Assembly: GCF_034424625.1 (NCBI RefSeq)
Contig: NZ_CP139977.1
Span: 124,001-188,000 of the forward strand
Direction of reading: 5' to 3'
DNA: 64,000 nucleotides
Source of the DNA: Janthinobacterium lividum
Lineage (GTDB): Bacteria; Pseudomonadota; Gammaproteobacteria; Burkholderiales; Burkholderiaceae_D
The notes under the pieces were generated by a model. The model did no database searches. It had not been told where the DNA came from and was given only the letters and a program-made list of their open reading frames with translations. Of the stretch, positions 36,251-44,730 are shown piece after piece (within the stretch, counting starts at the first letter, position 1; the number at the start of each line of letters is the position of its first letter). The translations under genes were made by a program, and so were the position numbers.

Positions 36251-37025
36251 ACGCCTTACCCGCGCCACCCTGTGCCTGCACCTGGCGCCGCACGGGCTGC
36301 ACGGCGTGCTGCGCCGCGCCGGCCGTCCCGTGCCCGACAGCGCCTTTCACCTGCCCATTGCGAACCCCGACGCCAGCTGGGAAGTGGCGCTGGCCGCCCT
36401 GCGCGGCTGGCTCGAACAGCACAATGAAAAAAAACTGCCGTTGGCCGTCAGCCTGGCCAGCCGCTGGTGCGCCATGCTGATGGTGCCGTGGAGCGGCGCC
36501 CTGCTCGACCGAACCAGCGCACAGCGCTTCCTGCATAGCCAGTTCGCTGCCGTCTACGGCGATGGCGCGCGCGCCTGGCGCCTGGCTGCCGACGATGCGC
36601 CCTATGGCAAGCCGCGCCTGGCCTGCGGCATCGATGCGGCCCTGCTGCACGGCGTGCAGGAGGCGGCGGCCGCGCATGGACGGCGCTGCCTGTCCCTCGA
36701 ACCCATCGTCGGGCCGGCCTGGCGCAGCATCGCCGGCGGCAAACCTGCCGCCTTCGCCCTGGTGGAAGCGGGACGGCTGCTGTTGGCAACGACGGGCGGC
36801 GGGCGCATCACGGGCCTGCATAGCCAGTCCTGCGGCGCCGCCTGGGGCGACGAACTGGATCGGGCGTGGCGGCGCTGGAACTTGCGCGCACCACAGCTGG
36901 ACGCGATCGAACACGTGGCGCTGCTCGACTTGAGCGGCATGCCGCAGGACGAGCTGCCGGCACGCTTCCAGTCCCTTCCCGTGACCGGCGCCGCCCACCT
37001 GATGCGGGAGGCAGCATGGGCCTGA
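36237..37025 (+). CDS. PilM/MshI-like pilus assembly protein
   Basis: A 262-aa cytoplasmic protein in the position of PilM/GspL in the PilM-N-O-P set. GTG start at 36237 overlaps the gspE stop by 14 nt, so translation is coupled. Parts of an actin-like ATPase fold are hinted at (LCLHLAPHGLHGVL at the start, FALVEAGRLLLATTGGG), but the usual PilM phosphate motifs are poorly conserved. The identity is inferred from gene order and length; a MshI-type protein is equally possible. Confidence 0.6.
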   Translation: MSLIERLTRATLCLHLAPHGLHGVLRRAGRPVPDSAFHLPIANPDASWEVALAALRGWLEQHNEKKLPLAVSLASRWCAMLMVPWSGALLDRTSAQRFLHSQFAAVYGDGARAWRLAADDAPYGKPRLACGIDAALLHGVQEAAAAHGRRCLSLEPIVGPAWRSIAGGKPAAFALVEAGRLLLATTGGGRITGLHSQSCGAAWGDELDRAWRRWNLRAPQLDAIEHVALLDLSGMPQDELPARFQSLPVTGAAHLMREAAWA

Positions 37026-37558
37026 GCCGCCTGGAATTGCTGGCGCCCGGCGCAGTGCAGACATTCAAGGGCTGGCGCCTGGCCCTGTGCCTGGCGGGCG
37101 GCTTGCTGCTGCTGCCGGCCGCCGGGTACTGGCTGGTGCAGGCACAGGAAACGCGGCGCCTGGAAGCGCAGCTGGCGCAGCTGCAGCCCGCGCGTCCCGT
37201 GCGCGCGCCCTTGTCCGCCAGCCAGCAGCGCGAACGCGACATCGAACTGAAACAGGTGGCCGCCGCCGTGCGCCAGCTTAACCTGCCCGTCACGCGCCTG
37301 GTCAAGACCGTGCAGGCGCCGCGCGATGTGCGCGTGGCCTTGCTGGGGCTGGACCTGAACGCGCAGCAGGGACAAGATGGCGCCAGCGTCCTGAAGATCG
37401 CCGCCGAGGCGGAAACGCCGCAGGACATGCTCAACTACCTGGCCTTCCTGAACCAGCAGCCCATGTTCAGCTCCGTGTATCTGCTCAAGCACGAGATGAA
37501 TGCGAACGCCCCCGAACACCCTTACCGTTTTCAGCTGGAGGCGCAATGGCGGCAATAA
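37016..37558 (+). CDS. PilN-like inner-membrane protein
   Basis: A 180-aa bitopic protein. The ATG at 37016 overlaps the upstream stop. There is a cytoplasmic start, one transmembrane helix (LALCLAGGLLLLPAAGYWLV, about 23-42), a short coiled coil (QETRRLEAQLAQLQ), and a periplasmic ferredoxin-like domain to the end (VALLGLDLNA...FQLEAQWRQ). This is the architecture of PilN/GspL C-terminal parts. It acts with the neighbouring PilO- and PilP-like proteins to connect the platform to the secretin. Confidence 0.7.
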   Translation: MGLSRLELLAPGAVQTFKGWRLALCLAGGLLLLPAAGYWLVQAQETRRLEAQLAQLQPARPVRAPLSASQQRERDIELKQVAAAVRQLNLPVTRLVKTVQAPRDVRVALLGLDLNAQQGQDGASVLKIAAEAETPQDMLNYLAFLNQQPMFSSVYLLKHEMNANAPEHPYRFQLEAQWRQ

Positions 37559-38166
37559 AACCCGTATTCAAAGCCAGCACGCCCGTGGCCCGCACGCGCC
37601 TGCAGCTGCGCATGCCGCCGCGCCTGGCGTGGGAAGCGCAACGTTTGTGGCGCACCCTCGGCTGGCCCAGCGCCCTCGGCGCGGCCTGCCTGGCGCTGGC
37701 CGCTTTCGCCATGCAGCAGGGCGATGCGCTGGCCGCACGCCAGCAGCAATTGGCGGCGCAACTGGCCGCTGCTGCCAGACAGTCGGCGCTGCCGCCGGCA
37801 CCCATCACGCTCGATGCCGATGCGGACAGCCTGGCCGCCTTTCACGCCTACCTGCCCGCGCATGACAGCATTCCCGACCAATTGAAGGCCTTGCTGGAAG
37901 TGGCGCAAAAGAGCGGTGTCACCCTGGCCAAGGCCGACTACAAGCCGCAGGAAGACGGCAACACGGCCTTCCTGCGCTACCAGATCACCCTGCCCGTCAA
38001 AGCCGAATACGCGCAGTTGCAGACCTTTATCGTCGATGCCCTGCAGGCGCTGCCCACCCTGACGCTCGACTCCGTGCTGTTCAAGCGCGAGCAGATCGAG
38101 GCGGGCGAGATCGACGCGCGCATCCAGTTCATCCTGCTGGTGAAAAAGCCGGAGGTGCGATCATGA
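37546..38166 (+). CDS. PilO-like inner-membrane protein
   Basis: A 206-aa bitopic protein, overlapping the previous gene by 13 nt. The transmembrane helix (ALGAACLALAAFAM, about 43-57) follows a basic N-terminus. A coiled coil (ALAARQQQLAAQLAAAARQ) and a ferredoxin-like periplasmic domain come next (ITLPVKAEYAQLQTFIVDAL, about 140-160, is the family's clearest stretch). It corresponds to PilO/GspM and is expected to dimerise with the PilN-like protein. Confidence 0.72.
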   Translation: MAAIKPVFKASTPVARTRLQLRMPPRLAWEAQRLWRTLGWPSALGAACLALAAFAMQQGDALAARQQQLAAQLAAAARQSALPPAPITLDADADSLAAFHAYLPAHDSIPDQLKALLEVAQKSGVTLAKADYKPQEDGNTAFLRYQITLPVKAEYAQLQTFIVDALQALPTLTLDSVLFKREQIEAGEIDARIQFILLVKKPEVRS

Positions 38167-38696
38167 AGAAAGTCGTGTTGGCCGGCGCGGCCGTGGCGAC
38201 CCTGCTGGCCGCCTTCTTCGCACCGGAAGACGAAGGCAGCATCGTCGGACCAGCCACCGCCACCACGCGCCAGGTGGAACGGGTACCGGCGGCGCTTGCG
38301 GTGGCCACGCCACCTGCGCCCCCGTCCGCGCTGGCCATCCATCCACGCCGCGCGCTCGACGATGAAGAGGCAGCGACCCTGTTCGCCAAGCAGAGCTGGC
38401 AGCCGGAGACGCCGAAAAAGATCATGCTCGACCAGCAGGCAGCCCAGGCTGCACTACCCGCTGTCCCCGTCGATGCGAACGCGCCGCCACCGCTGCCCTT
38501 TCAATTCCTAGGCCGCTTTGTCGACGAAGGCAAGGCGGCCTATTTCCTGCAAGCGGGCGAACGCAACGTGGTGGCGCGCCCCGGCGACACGCTTGAAGAG
38601 CGTTACCGCTTCGACGGCGTGGTGCAGGGCGCCCTGCAATTTACCTATCTGCCGCTCAACCTGAAACAGACACTCGCCGTAGGGGACCTCAATTGA
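38163..38696 (+). CDS. PilP/GspC-like linker protein
   Basis: A 177-aa protein overlapping the pilO-like gene by 4 nt (ATGA). It has a hydrophobic N-terminal anchor (VVLAGAAVATLLAAFFAP) and a Pro/Ala-rich linker (about 25-110). A compact C-terminal homology-region-like domain follows (PFQFLGRFVDEGKAAYFLQA, then RNVVARPGDTLEERYRFDGV). This matches the inner-membrane clamp proteins (PilP, GspC HR domain) that contact the secretin, whose gene comes next. Confidence 0.7.
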   Translation: MKKVVLAGAAVATLLAAFFAPEDEGSIVGPATATTRQVERVPAALAVATPPAPPSALAIHPRRALDDEEAATLFAKQSWQPETPKKIMLDQQAAQAALPAVPVDANAPPPLPFQFLGRFVDEGKAAYFLQAGERNVVARPGDTLEERYRFDGVVQGALQFTYLPLNLKQTLAVGDLN

Positions 38697-40615
38697 AACG
38701 ACGCGCCGCACGTAAGTCTCGTACTATCCTCACCCTGCTCCCGGTGCTGTCCCTGCTGGCCGCCTGCGCCGGCAACCAGGCCTATAACGATGGCCAGGCC
38801 ATGCTGGGCGCGGGCCGCACGGAACAGGGCCTGGCCCTGCTGGAACAGGCGGCACAGGCCGAACCGACCAACGCCAAGTACCGCATCGCCGTCACCAGCG
38901 GCCGGATGCGCGCGCTGAACAAGCTGAATGGCGCTGCGGAAGCGCTGCGCCGGCAGGGCAAGCTGCCCGAAGCGCAGGCGTTGTACCAGCAGGCGCTCGC
39001 GCTGGACGCCAGCAACGACGTGGCGCAGCGGGGCTTGGCCGGCGTGGTGCAGGATGAACGGCACCGCAAGCTGGTGCAGGAGGCGCAGGCCAGCTACCAG
39101 CGCGGCGGCGAAGCGAATATCGCGCAGGCGCAGGAAGCCTTGCGCCAGGTGCTGCAGGAGCGCCCCGCACAGCGCGAGGCGCTGGCCCTGAAAAACCGCA
39201 TCGGCGAGGCGCAATCCAAAAGCCTGCCGGCCGGCGGCAAGCTGGCGGCCGCCTACCGCAAACCCGTGACCCTCGAATTTCGCGACGCGTCGCTGCGCTC
39301 CGTGTTCGATCTTCTCAGCAAGGTCTCGGGCCTGAACTTCGTCTTCGACAAGGAGGTCGACCCTGCCCTGCGCGCCACCATTTCCGTGCGCGACACCAGC
39401 ATCGAAGAAGCGATTGCCATGCTGCTCGGCGCCAACCAGTTGGAACAAAGCGTCACCAGCGACAAGTCGATCACGATCTACCCGAACACGCCGCAAAAGG
39501 TGAAGGATTACCAGCAGCTCGTGGTGCGCACCTTCTTTCTCGCCAATGCCGACGTCAAGACGGTGGCGTTTTCCATCAAGACCCTGCTCAAGGCCAAGGA
39601 TGTCGTCACCGACGAGCGACTGGGCATCATCATGCTGCGCGATACGCCGGAAATGGTGCGCATGGCCGAGCGCATCATCAACGTGCAGGACCTGGCCGAC
39701 CCGGAAGTGATGCTGGAAGTCGAGGTACTGGAAGTCAAGCGCACGCGCCTGATGGAACTAGGCGTGCGCTGGCCAGACCAGGCCAGCCTGACACTGGCTG
39801 GCGTCGCAGGTAGCACGGGAGGACTCGGCGGCCTGAAGGTGGCGGACCTGCACCGCATCAATGGCGACAATATCAACCTGGGCATCGGCGGCGTCACCCT
39901 GAACGCCAACAAGACGGACAGTGACAGCAATATCCTGGCCAACCCGCGCATCCGCGTGCGCAACAAGGAAAAGGCCAAGATCCTGATCGGCGACCGGGTG
40001 CCCGTCATTACCGTCACGACGAATAACGGCGTCAGCTCCGACAGCGTCAATTACATCGACGTGGGCTTGAAGCTCGACGTCGAACCGAACGTCTACCTGG
40101 ACGACGAGGTGGCCATCAAGATCAACCTGGAAGTGTCGAACGTGGTCAAGGAAGTGATCAGCAAGACGGGCACGCAGGCTTACCAGATCGGCACGCGCAG
40201 CGCTTCCACGGTGCTGCGCCTGAAGGACGGCGAGACGCAGGTGCTGGCGGGCCTGATCAGCGACGAAGACCGGGGCACGGCCAACAAGGTGCCCGGCGTG
40301 GGCGAGCTGCCCGTGCTGAACCGCCTGTTCGGCAGCCAGAAGGATGACGCCATGCGCAGCGAGATCGTGCTGTCGATCACGCCGCGCCTGCTGCGCAGCA
40401 TCCGCCGCCCGGACCTGACGACGGCCGAATTCAATTCCGGCACCGAGGCATCCGTGGGCGGCCGCGCCAGCGTGGGCGGCACGCCGGAAGCCATCACCGC
40501 GCCCGAGCAGGCCCCACCGCGTACCGGCTCGCCCATGACGGGCGGCGACGAAGCGCCCGTCGCCGGCGACAAGGCCAGCGCCACGCCACAGGCCACGGTC
40601 AAAGGTGGCCAGTGA
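38693..40615 (+). CDS. gspD: Outer-membrane secretin
   Basis: A 640-aa outer-membrane channel. The lipoprotein-like signal ends LLAACAGNQ. A TPR-like helical region (about 30-165: YNDGQAMLGAGRTEQGLALL) replaces the usual simple N0 lead. Next come N-domains (about 185-330: VTLEFRDASLRSVFDLLSKV, then secretin-N repeats with VVRTFFLANADVKTV) and the secretin core (about 365-580: ANPRIRVRNKEKAKILIGDR and VPGVGELPVLNRLFGS, the family signature). A Pro/Ala/Gly-rich tail closes the protein. It overlaps both neighbours by 4 nt. The TPR-plus-secretin layout is also seen in MshL/PilQ-type secretins, so a pilus rather than classical type II role remains possible. Confidence 0.93.
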   Translation: MKRRAARKSRTILTLLPVLSLLAACAGNQAYNDGQAMLGAGRTEQGLALLEQAAQAEPTNAKYRIAVTSGRMRALNKLNGAAEALRRQGKLPEAQALYQQALALDASNDVAQRGLAGVVQDERHRKLVQEAQASYQRGGEANIAQAQEALRQVLQERPAQREALALKNRIGEAQSKSLPAGGKLAAAYRKPVTLEFRDASLRSVFDLLSKVSGLNFVFDKEVDPALRATISVRDTSIEEAIAMLLGANQLEQSVTSDKSITIYPNTPQKVKDYQQLVVRTFFLANADVKTVAFSIKTLLKAKDVVTDERLGIIMLRDTPEMVRMAERIINVQDLADPEVMLEVEVLEVKRTRLMELGVRWPDQASLTLAGVAGSTGGLGGLKVADLHRINGDNINLGIGGVTLNANKTDSDSNILANPRIRVRNKEKAKILIGDRVPVITVTTNNGVSSDSVNYIDVGLKLDVEPNVYLDDEVAIKINLEVSNVVKEVISKTGTQAYQIGTRSASTVLRLKDGETQVLAGLISDEDRGTANKVPGVGELPVLNRLFGSQKDDAMRSEIVLSITPRLLRSIRRPDLTTAEFNSGTEASVGGRASVGGTPEAITAPEQAPPRTGSPMTGGDEAPVAGDKASATPQATVKGGQ

Positions 40616-41082
40616 AACCACGCGGCTTTACTTTCATCGAGCTGATGATCACCCTGGCGATCATGGCGACCCTGGCCACGGTGGCCGTGCCCATGGCGCA
40701 GGTGGCCCTGCAACGGGCGAAGGAACAGCAATTGCGCAGCGCCCTGATCGAAATGCGCGAAGCGATCGATGCCTATAAGCGCGCCTCGGACAATGGCCGC
40801 ATCAAGCTGTCGCTGGGCGCTTCCGGCTACCCGAAAAAACTCGAGGAACTGGTCGAAGGGGTGCCCGACCAGCGCAGCGTCTCGAAGCAGAACATCTATT
40901 TTTTGCGCCGCCTGCCGCGCGACCCGTTCCAGCCCAGGGAAGAAGGCAGCGCCGCCGACAGCTGGAGCAAGCGCGCCTATGCCTCACCGCCCGACAATCC
41001 CAGCGAAGGCGAGGACGTGTTCGACGTCGCCTCGCGCTCGACCAAGGTGGGCCTGAACGGCGTGCCGCTCAAGGAATGGTGA
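40612..41082 (+). CDS. Type IV pilin-like/pseudopilin protein
   Basis: A 156-aa prepilin. A short basic leader ends in G, with FTFIELMITLAIMATLATVA after it, so the cleavage Gly, Phe+1 and Glu+5 of class III signal peptides are present. The C-terminal domain contains RLPRDPFQPREEG, resembling the GspG calcium-loop area, and a late WSKRAYASPPDNPSEG. GTG start overlaps gspD by 4 nt. It is likely a GspG/PilE-type subunit; no prepilin peptidase gene is in the window. Confidence 0.85.
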   Translation: MKPRGFTFIELMITLAIMATLATVAVPMAQVALQRAKEQQLRSALIEMREAIDAYKRASDNGRIKLSLGASGYPKKLEELVEGVPDQRSVSKQNIYFLRRLPRDPFQPREEGSAADSWSKRAYASPPDNPSEGEDVFDVASRSTKVGLNGVPLKEW

Positions 41083-41087
41083 ACTTG

Positions 41088-41471
41088 ATGCCCTCTTCTA
41101 TCTCACGCCGCGGCTTTACCCTGGTCGAACTGCTGGTGGTGCTGGCGATCATCTCGCTGCTGCTGACGATTGCCATTCCCCGCTATTTCGGCTCGGTGGA
41201 AAAATCCAAGGAAGTCGCGCTGAAGGAAAACCTGCAAGTGCTCAGGAGCGGCCTAGATAAATACTATGCCGACAAGGGCGAGTATCCGGCCGCGCTGGCC
41301 GACCTGGTGACCCACCATTACTTCCGCAGCGTGCCGCTGGACCCCGTCACGGAGTCCGCCACCACCTGGCAGCTGATCCCTTCGCCCAATGGCGAGATCG
41401 GCGGCGTGGCCGACGTGCGCAGCGGCGCCAAGGGCAAGACACGCGAGGGCATCCCCTTTGAGCAGCTCTAG
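41088..41471 (+). CDS. GspG-like pseudopilin
   Basis: A 127-aa prepilin (an in-frame ATG at 41076 overlaps the previous gene). The leader SSISRRG precedes FTLVELLVVLAIISLLLTIA (Phe+1, Glu+5). The globular part has LDKYYADKGEYPAALADLVT and the short C-terminus of small GspG paralogues. It has fewer Ca-loop residues than the GspG at 42070-42516. Confidence 0.85.
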   Translation: MPSSISRRGFTLVELLVVLAIISLLLTIAIPRYFGSVEKSKEVALKENLQVLRSGLDKYYADKGEYPAALADLVTHHYFRSVPLDPVTESATTWQLIPSPNGEIGGVADVRSGAKGKTREGIPFEQL

Positions 41472-42015
41472 TTTCCGGCGCCCCGCACTGGGCTTCGCGT
41501 ATATCTGGACCCTGATGCTGGTGGCCTTCATGGGCGTGGGCCTGGTGCTGGCCAGCGAGCTGTTTGCTACGGCCGCGCGGCGCGAAAAGGAGCGCGAACT
41601 GCTGTTCATCGGCCATGAATTCCGCAACGCGCTGGGCCGCTACTACGACAGCACGCCGGGCGACGGGCGGCCCCGCTATCCCTTGACCTTGCAGGAGCTG
41701 CTGCGCGACCCGCGCTACGCCAACGCCCGGCGGCATCTGCGCCGCCTGTATGCGGACCCCGTCACCGGCAAGGCGGAGTGGGGCCTGCTGCGGCAGGAGG
41801 GGCGCATCGTCGGCATCCATTCGCTGTCGCCGCAGATCCCCATCAAGCAGGACAATTATCTCGACGAAGACGCCAGCCTGCGCCGCAAGCAGCGCTACGC
41901 TGACTGGCAATTTACCTATCCGCACGACTTGATCGTCAGTACACCAGGCCAGCTTAACGAAAAAAAGATTAATAATGAAACAAGATCGGTAGCAAAGGTG
42001 CAAAGACAGAATTGA
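41458..42015 (+). CDS. Atypical pseudopilin-like protein lacking the +5 Glu
   Basis: A 185-aa protein starting at TTG 41458, inside the end of the previous gene, with GAGG 9 nt upstream. Its leader RRPALG precedes FAYIWTLMLVAFMGVGLVLA, so the prepilin pattern is present but residue +5 is Trp rather than Glu. The rest is soluble and charged (ARREKERELLFIGHEFRNAL, YYDSTPGDGRPRYPLTLQEL). Minor pseudopilins of the GspK type also lack Glu+5, so a tip or initiation role is possible. Confidence 0.72.
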   Translation: MSSSSFRRPALGFAYIWTLMLVAFMGVGLVLASELFATAARREKERELLFIGHEFRNALGRYYDSTPGDGRPRYPLTLQELLRDPRYANARRHLRRLYADPVTGKAEWGLLRQEGRIVGIHSLSPQIPIKQDNYLDEDASLRRKQRYADWQFTYPHDLIVSTPGQLNEKKINNETRSVAKVQRQN

Positions 42016-42069
42016 GACATTGCTTGGCGTGTAAAAGAGGGTGATAGTGGGTTAACAATATCGGAGAGA

Positions 42070-42516
42070 ATGATGTATAAGAAAAATAGGTATAACTTGC
42101 CGGTTCCGCGAGGCACGTGCGGCTTTACATTGCTCGAATTATTGGTCGTTATCGTGATCATCGGCCTGCTGGCAGCGTATGTCGGTCCGAAGTACTTCGC
42201 CCAGTTGGGCAAGTCGGAGGTTACAGTAGCCAGAGCGCAGATTGAGGCGTTTGAAAAATCTCTTGATACCTATCGTTTGGATGTGGGACGCTATCCCACA
42301 ACAGAAGATGGCTTGGCGGCATTGCTCCTCGCGCCACCAAGCGCAGGAACACGCTGGAACGGCCCATATTTGAAAAAGAATGTACCATTGGATCCATGGG
42401 GGCACGCCTACCAATACCGCTCGCCAGGCACCAAAGGCGAATATGACATCATCTCCATGGGCAAGGATGGCCAGCCTGGCGGAAGTGGCGAGAGCGCCGA
42501 CATTAGCTCGCAATAG
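42070..42516 (+). CDS. gspG: Major pseudopilin GspG
   Basis: A 148-aa prepilin. The leader ends RGTCG, followed by FTLLELLVVIVIIGLLAAYV. The globular domain is the standard GspG: YRLDVGRYPTTEDGLAALL, WNGPYLKKNVPLDPWGHAYQ and YDIISMGKDGQPGGSGESAD, including the calcium-site Asp residues. It follows a 54-nt AT-rich gap instead of overlapping, and its codon use is visibly more AT-rich than the rest of the operon (leucine TTA/TTG, cag/aag mix), which suggests separate acquisition or its own translation control. After the stop, imperfect hairpins at 42522-42545 and 42573-42590 may end the transcript; the gap to 42691 holds no gene. Confidence 0.93.
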   Translation: MMYKKNRYNLPVPRGTCGFTLLELLVVIVIIGLLAAYVGPKYFAQLGKSEVTVARAQIEAFEKSLDTYRLDVGRYPTTEDGLAALLLAPPSAGTRWNGPYLKKNVPLDPWGHAYQYRSPGTKGEYDIISMGKDGQPGGSGESADISSQ

Positions 42517-42691
42517 GACTGCCAGCAGGCTTTGCCTGGCGGCTTAGCATACTCCCCGTTAAGTGACCCGGCGCGGCCGTCTGGCCGCGATCCCGGTAGC
42601 GTCGCCAGCTCAGTGGGGACGCTTCTGCATCACTTCGCATTCGATAAACACATTGCCAGCTTCGGTATTACTCGGAAGCAGTACCCGCTAA

Positions 42692-43000
42692 CTACCCTTG
42701 CACGTCAGCTTCACGGGACTGCCGGCTCGGCTGTGAAGATGTCCTTAGCTGATTCACGCTGTCGCGAATCGCTGCCTCGGCAAATCCCATCAGCCAGGCA
42801 TCGCGCAGCCCAATCTGACAATTAAATAGGCGCGGCACCTGGTTATTGCCGCGCGCGTAGTCGTCATAGCCGATTTCCTCTGCGCGGAACAGTAATACGC
42901 TCATGAGTCCGTGCCGGCGATGTGCATCGTATTGCATGTCCAGCGCGCGGCAATAATCTTGATAAATCAATCTGATGGTGATACTCAGAACCTCATCCAT
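42692..43000 (-). CDS. Small hypothetical protein
   Basis: A 102-aa protein of unknown function. The ATG at 43000 is supported by AAGGAGC 6-7 nt upstream. It is soluble and Arg/Asp-rich (SITIRLIYQDYCRALDMQYD, AEEIGYDDYARGNNQVPRLF, GLRDAWLMGFAEAAIRDSVN). It follows the next gene by 11 nt on the same strand, so they probably form an operon of plasmid-type small genes. Confidence 0.6.
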   Translation of the reverse strand: MDEVLSITIRLIYQDYCRALDMQYDAHRRHGLMSVLLFRAEEIGYDDYARGNNQVPRLFNCQIGLRDAWLMGFAEAAIRDSVNQLRTSSQPSRQSREADVQG

Positions 43001-43011
43001 TTTATTGCTCC

Positions 43012-43275
43012 TTAATGCATATGCCCTGCACCGTCGTGCAGCGCCCCTCCGTGCACATAGCAAAGATCCTTTGCCGAACACAGGTGGCCCGTCGCCAGGT
43101 CGCAGAAACAAAAACACGTTCTGTTTGTCCGAATGAAATGCGCGCCATCCCGGGTCATGACGCGCGTCCCTGGAAGCAGCGCCTCTAGCTGTTCAAGTAA
43201 TGTGGCGGGCTCGCCAGCCGAACTGGCGGTGCCAAGCTCATGCTTCCCATTGAAAGGCGAAAAATGCTGTTTCAT
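43012..43275 (-). CDS. Small cysteine-containing hypothetical protein
   Basis: An 87-aa protein with a strong ribosome site (GGAGGA) before the ATG at 43275. It contains LLEQLEALLPGTRVMTRDGA and a Cys cluster (TCFCFCDLATGHLCSAKDLC) that might bind metal or form disulphides. No family is recognised. Confidence 0.6.
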   Translation of the reverse strand: MKQHFSPFNGKHELGTASSAGEPATLLEQLEALLPGTRVMTRDGAHFIRTNRTCFCFCDLATGHLCSAKDLCYVHGGALHDGAGHMH

Positions 43276-43683
43276 GTCCTCCTCCGTACTTTGGGTTGTG
43301 TGGCCGTTGCTGAATCATGAATTTCGGCCATGCGGCCGTAAGTGGTTTCCGCTCACCGCATGGTTGTGACTATGTGATATCGCGCTCCATCGCTGTGCCA
43401 TGCTCCGCGCGGGATACCTTGTCGGCAGAGCCTGGCGCCGCAGGCAACCCAGCGGCAGGCTCGGATAACGAGGCTGTTATGGATTGCTTGCCATGCGGCC
43501 GATATCTGCGGTGGCTGCATGCCACGCCTGCAGGCCGGACTTGGTCCGGCAGCATAGGCGTTAGATGTACTGGCCTTGGCACTGCACTTGCTGCAAGCAG
43601 GACAGCCTGGCGTGATGCTTTACTGCACAGGCAGAGTTGGACTGCACCGAACCGGAGAATAGCTGGTGCAGTCGTTGGGCTGA

Positions 43684-43887
43684 CTACTCCTCTCCATAGG
43701 GGAAGCAGCAACCGCAGGCGGGACAGTCAATGCTCCAATACTGGTTAATTGACCCGGAGTCGGCATTTTCCCAGTAGCGATAACGTGCCCATTCATGACC
43801 GCATCCGGGACACTCGCCTTGATAGCGTTCATCGTCCAGTTCCATGCCGCCAGGTTCGACACCGTTGCCAAATACCATGGTGCTCAT
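43684..43887 (-). CDS. Small zinc-ribbon protein
   Basis: A 67-aa protein with GGGAGG upstream of the ATG at 43887. Two Cys pairs (CPGCGHEW and CPACGCCF) about 33 residues apart form a probable zinc ribbon; in between is YRYWENADSGSINQYWSI. It starts 1 nt after the stop of the gene at 43889-44203. Confidence 0.6.
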   Translation of the reverse strand: MSTMVFGNGVEPGGMELDDERYQGECPGCGHEWARYRYWENADSGSINQYWSIDCPACGCCFPYGEE

Positions 43888-43888
43888 C

Positions 43889-44203
43889 TCAGCCTCCCTG
43901 TTTATTTGCCAGGTTGACGTATGGATGGCTGCGCGATATATGGAAAAGAAACGCGAGTGCCATGGCGTACTTGGAGAGCTTGCGCCGTGCAGGACACAGG
44001 AGCCGGCAGGTATGCGGCATCAGCGGCCAACTTGAAAGCAGACGCGCCTTGGCTAGACTCCGCTGAATGCCTATCGTCAGTGATGGGCCCCGTAGGATCG
44101 CGCTCGGACTAGCTTGCTCCTTGCATGCAGGGAGAATACCGGTACCGCCAAGAAGAATACAGATTGGACGTTCGTGATGCAGTAGATCGTATCGATGGGA
44201 CAT
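43889..44203 (-). CDS. Small hypothetical protein
   Basis: A 104-aa frame with GGAG 7 nt before the ATG at 44203. Start MSHRYDLLHHERPICILLGG, Cys-containing and basic in the second half. Its stop overlaps the ribosome site of the zinc-ribbon gene. No family is recognised; coding is supported only by the ribosome site and the tight junction. Confidence 0.35.
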   Translation of the reverse strand: MSHRYDLLHHERPICILLGGTGILPACKEQASPSAILRGPSLTIGIQRSLAKARLLSSWPLMPHTCRLLCPARRKLSKYAMALAFLFHISRSHPYVNLANKQGG

Positions 44204-44730
44204 GATGGTTCTCCAGAAAAGACGGAGTCACCCAAACCCCATACGGGGTTTTCGGGAGCCCCGCAAGTGAATGAAATGTAAGTAGACAACCAGCGTGCAT
44301 GCTGGTCGGTAATGTGGCGATACCGGCCGCCAGACAGGAGCGCCTCAGTACATGGACTTTCCAGTACATGTGGAGCTATTCATGTAAAAGACCTGGCCAA
44401 GTAGATGAATAACCAGTTCACTGTTGCAAGGGCAACGTATCGGTGCCAGAGGCACCGATGAGAGTGGCGGGTAACGACCGCTACGCCTGCCGCGACGGTG
44501 CAGCAAGATCCAGTGATAAGTCCGCGATGGACAAGGACCGGAGCAACTTGAGAGCGATTCTCAATATATGCATGTATATTTTTGCACTGGTAGCGCCGCA
44601 ATTCAAGCGGTGGAAATGGCCAAGTTCGACGAAAAGTACCCTGACGTTAGAAGTTTCCCCCTGGCGTTTGGTACGTCGAGGTAAGACTTCATCCGCCACA
44701 ACCGTACCGGCGCGGCGTCTATACAGGAAG
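44204..44730. other. Intergenic region, no supported gene
   Basis: It contains a short inverted repeat (accagc...gctggt near 44290-44308) and nothing else recognisable. It separates the DUF1173 gene from the small-gene cluster, both on the minus strand. Confidence 0.4.

Noticed and set aside
42553..42570. TCCCCGTTAAGTGACCCG as another iteron
   Set aside because: Only about half of the diagnostic positions match and the conserved GCTCACC half is missing.
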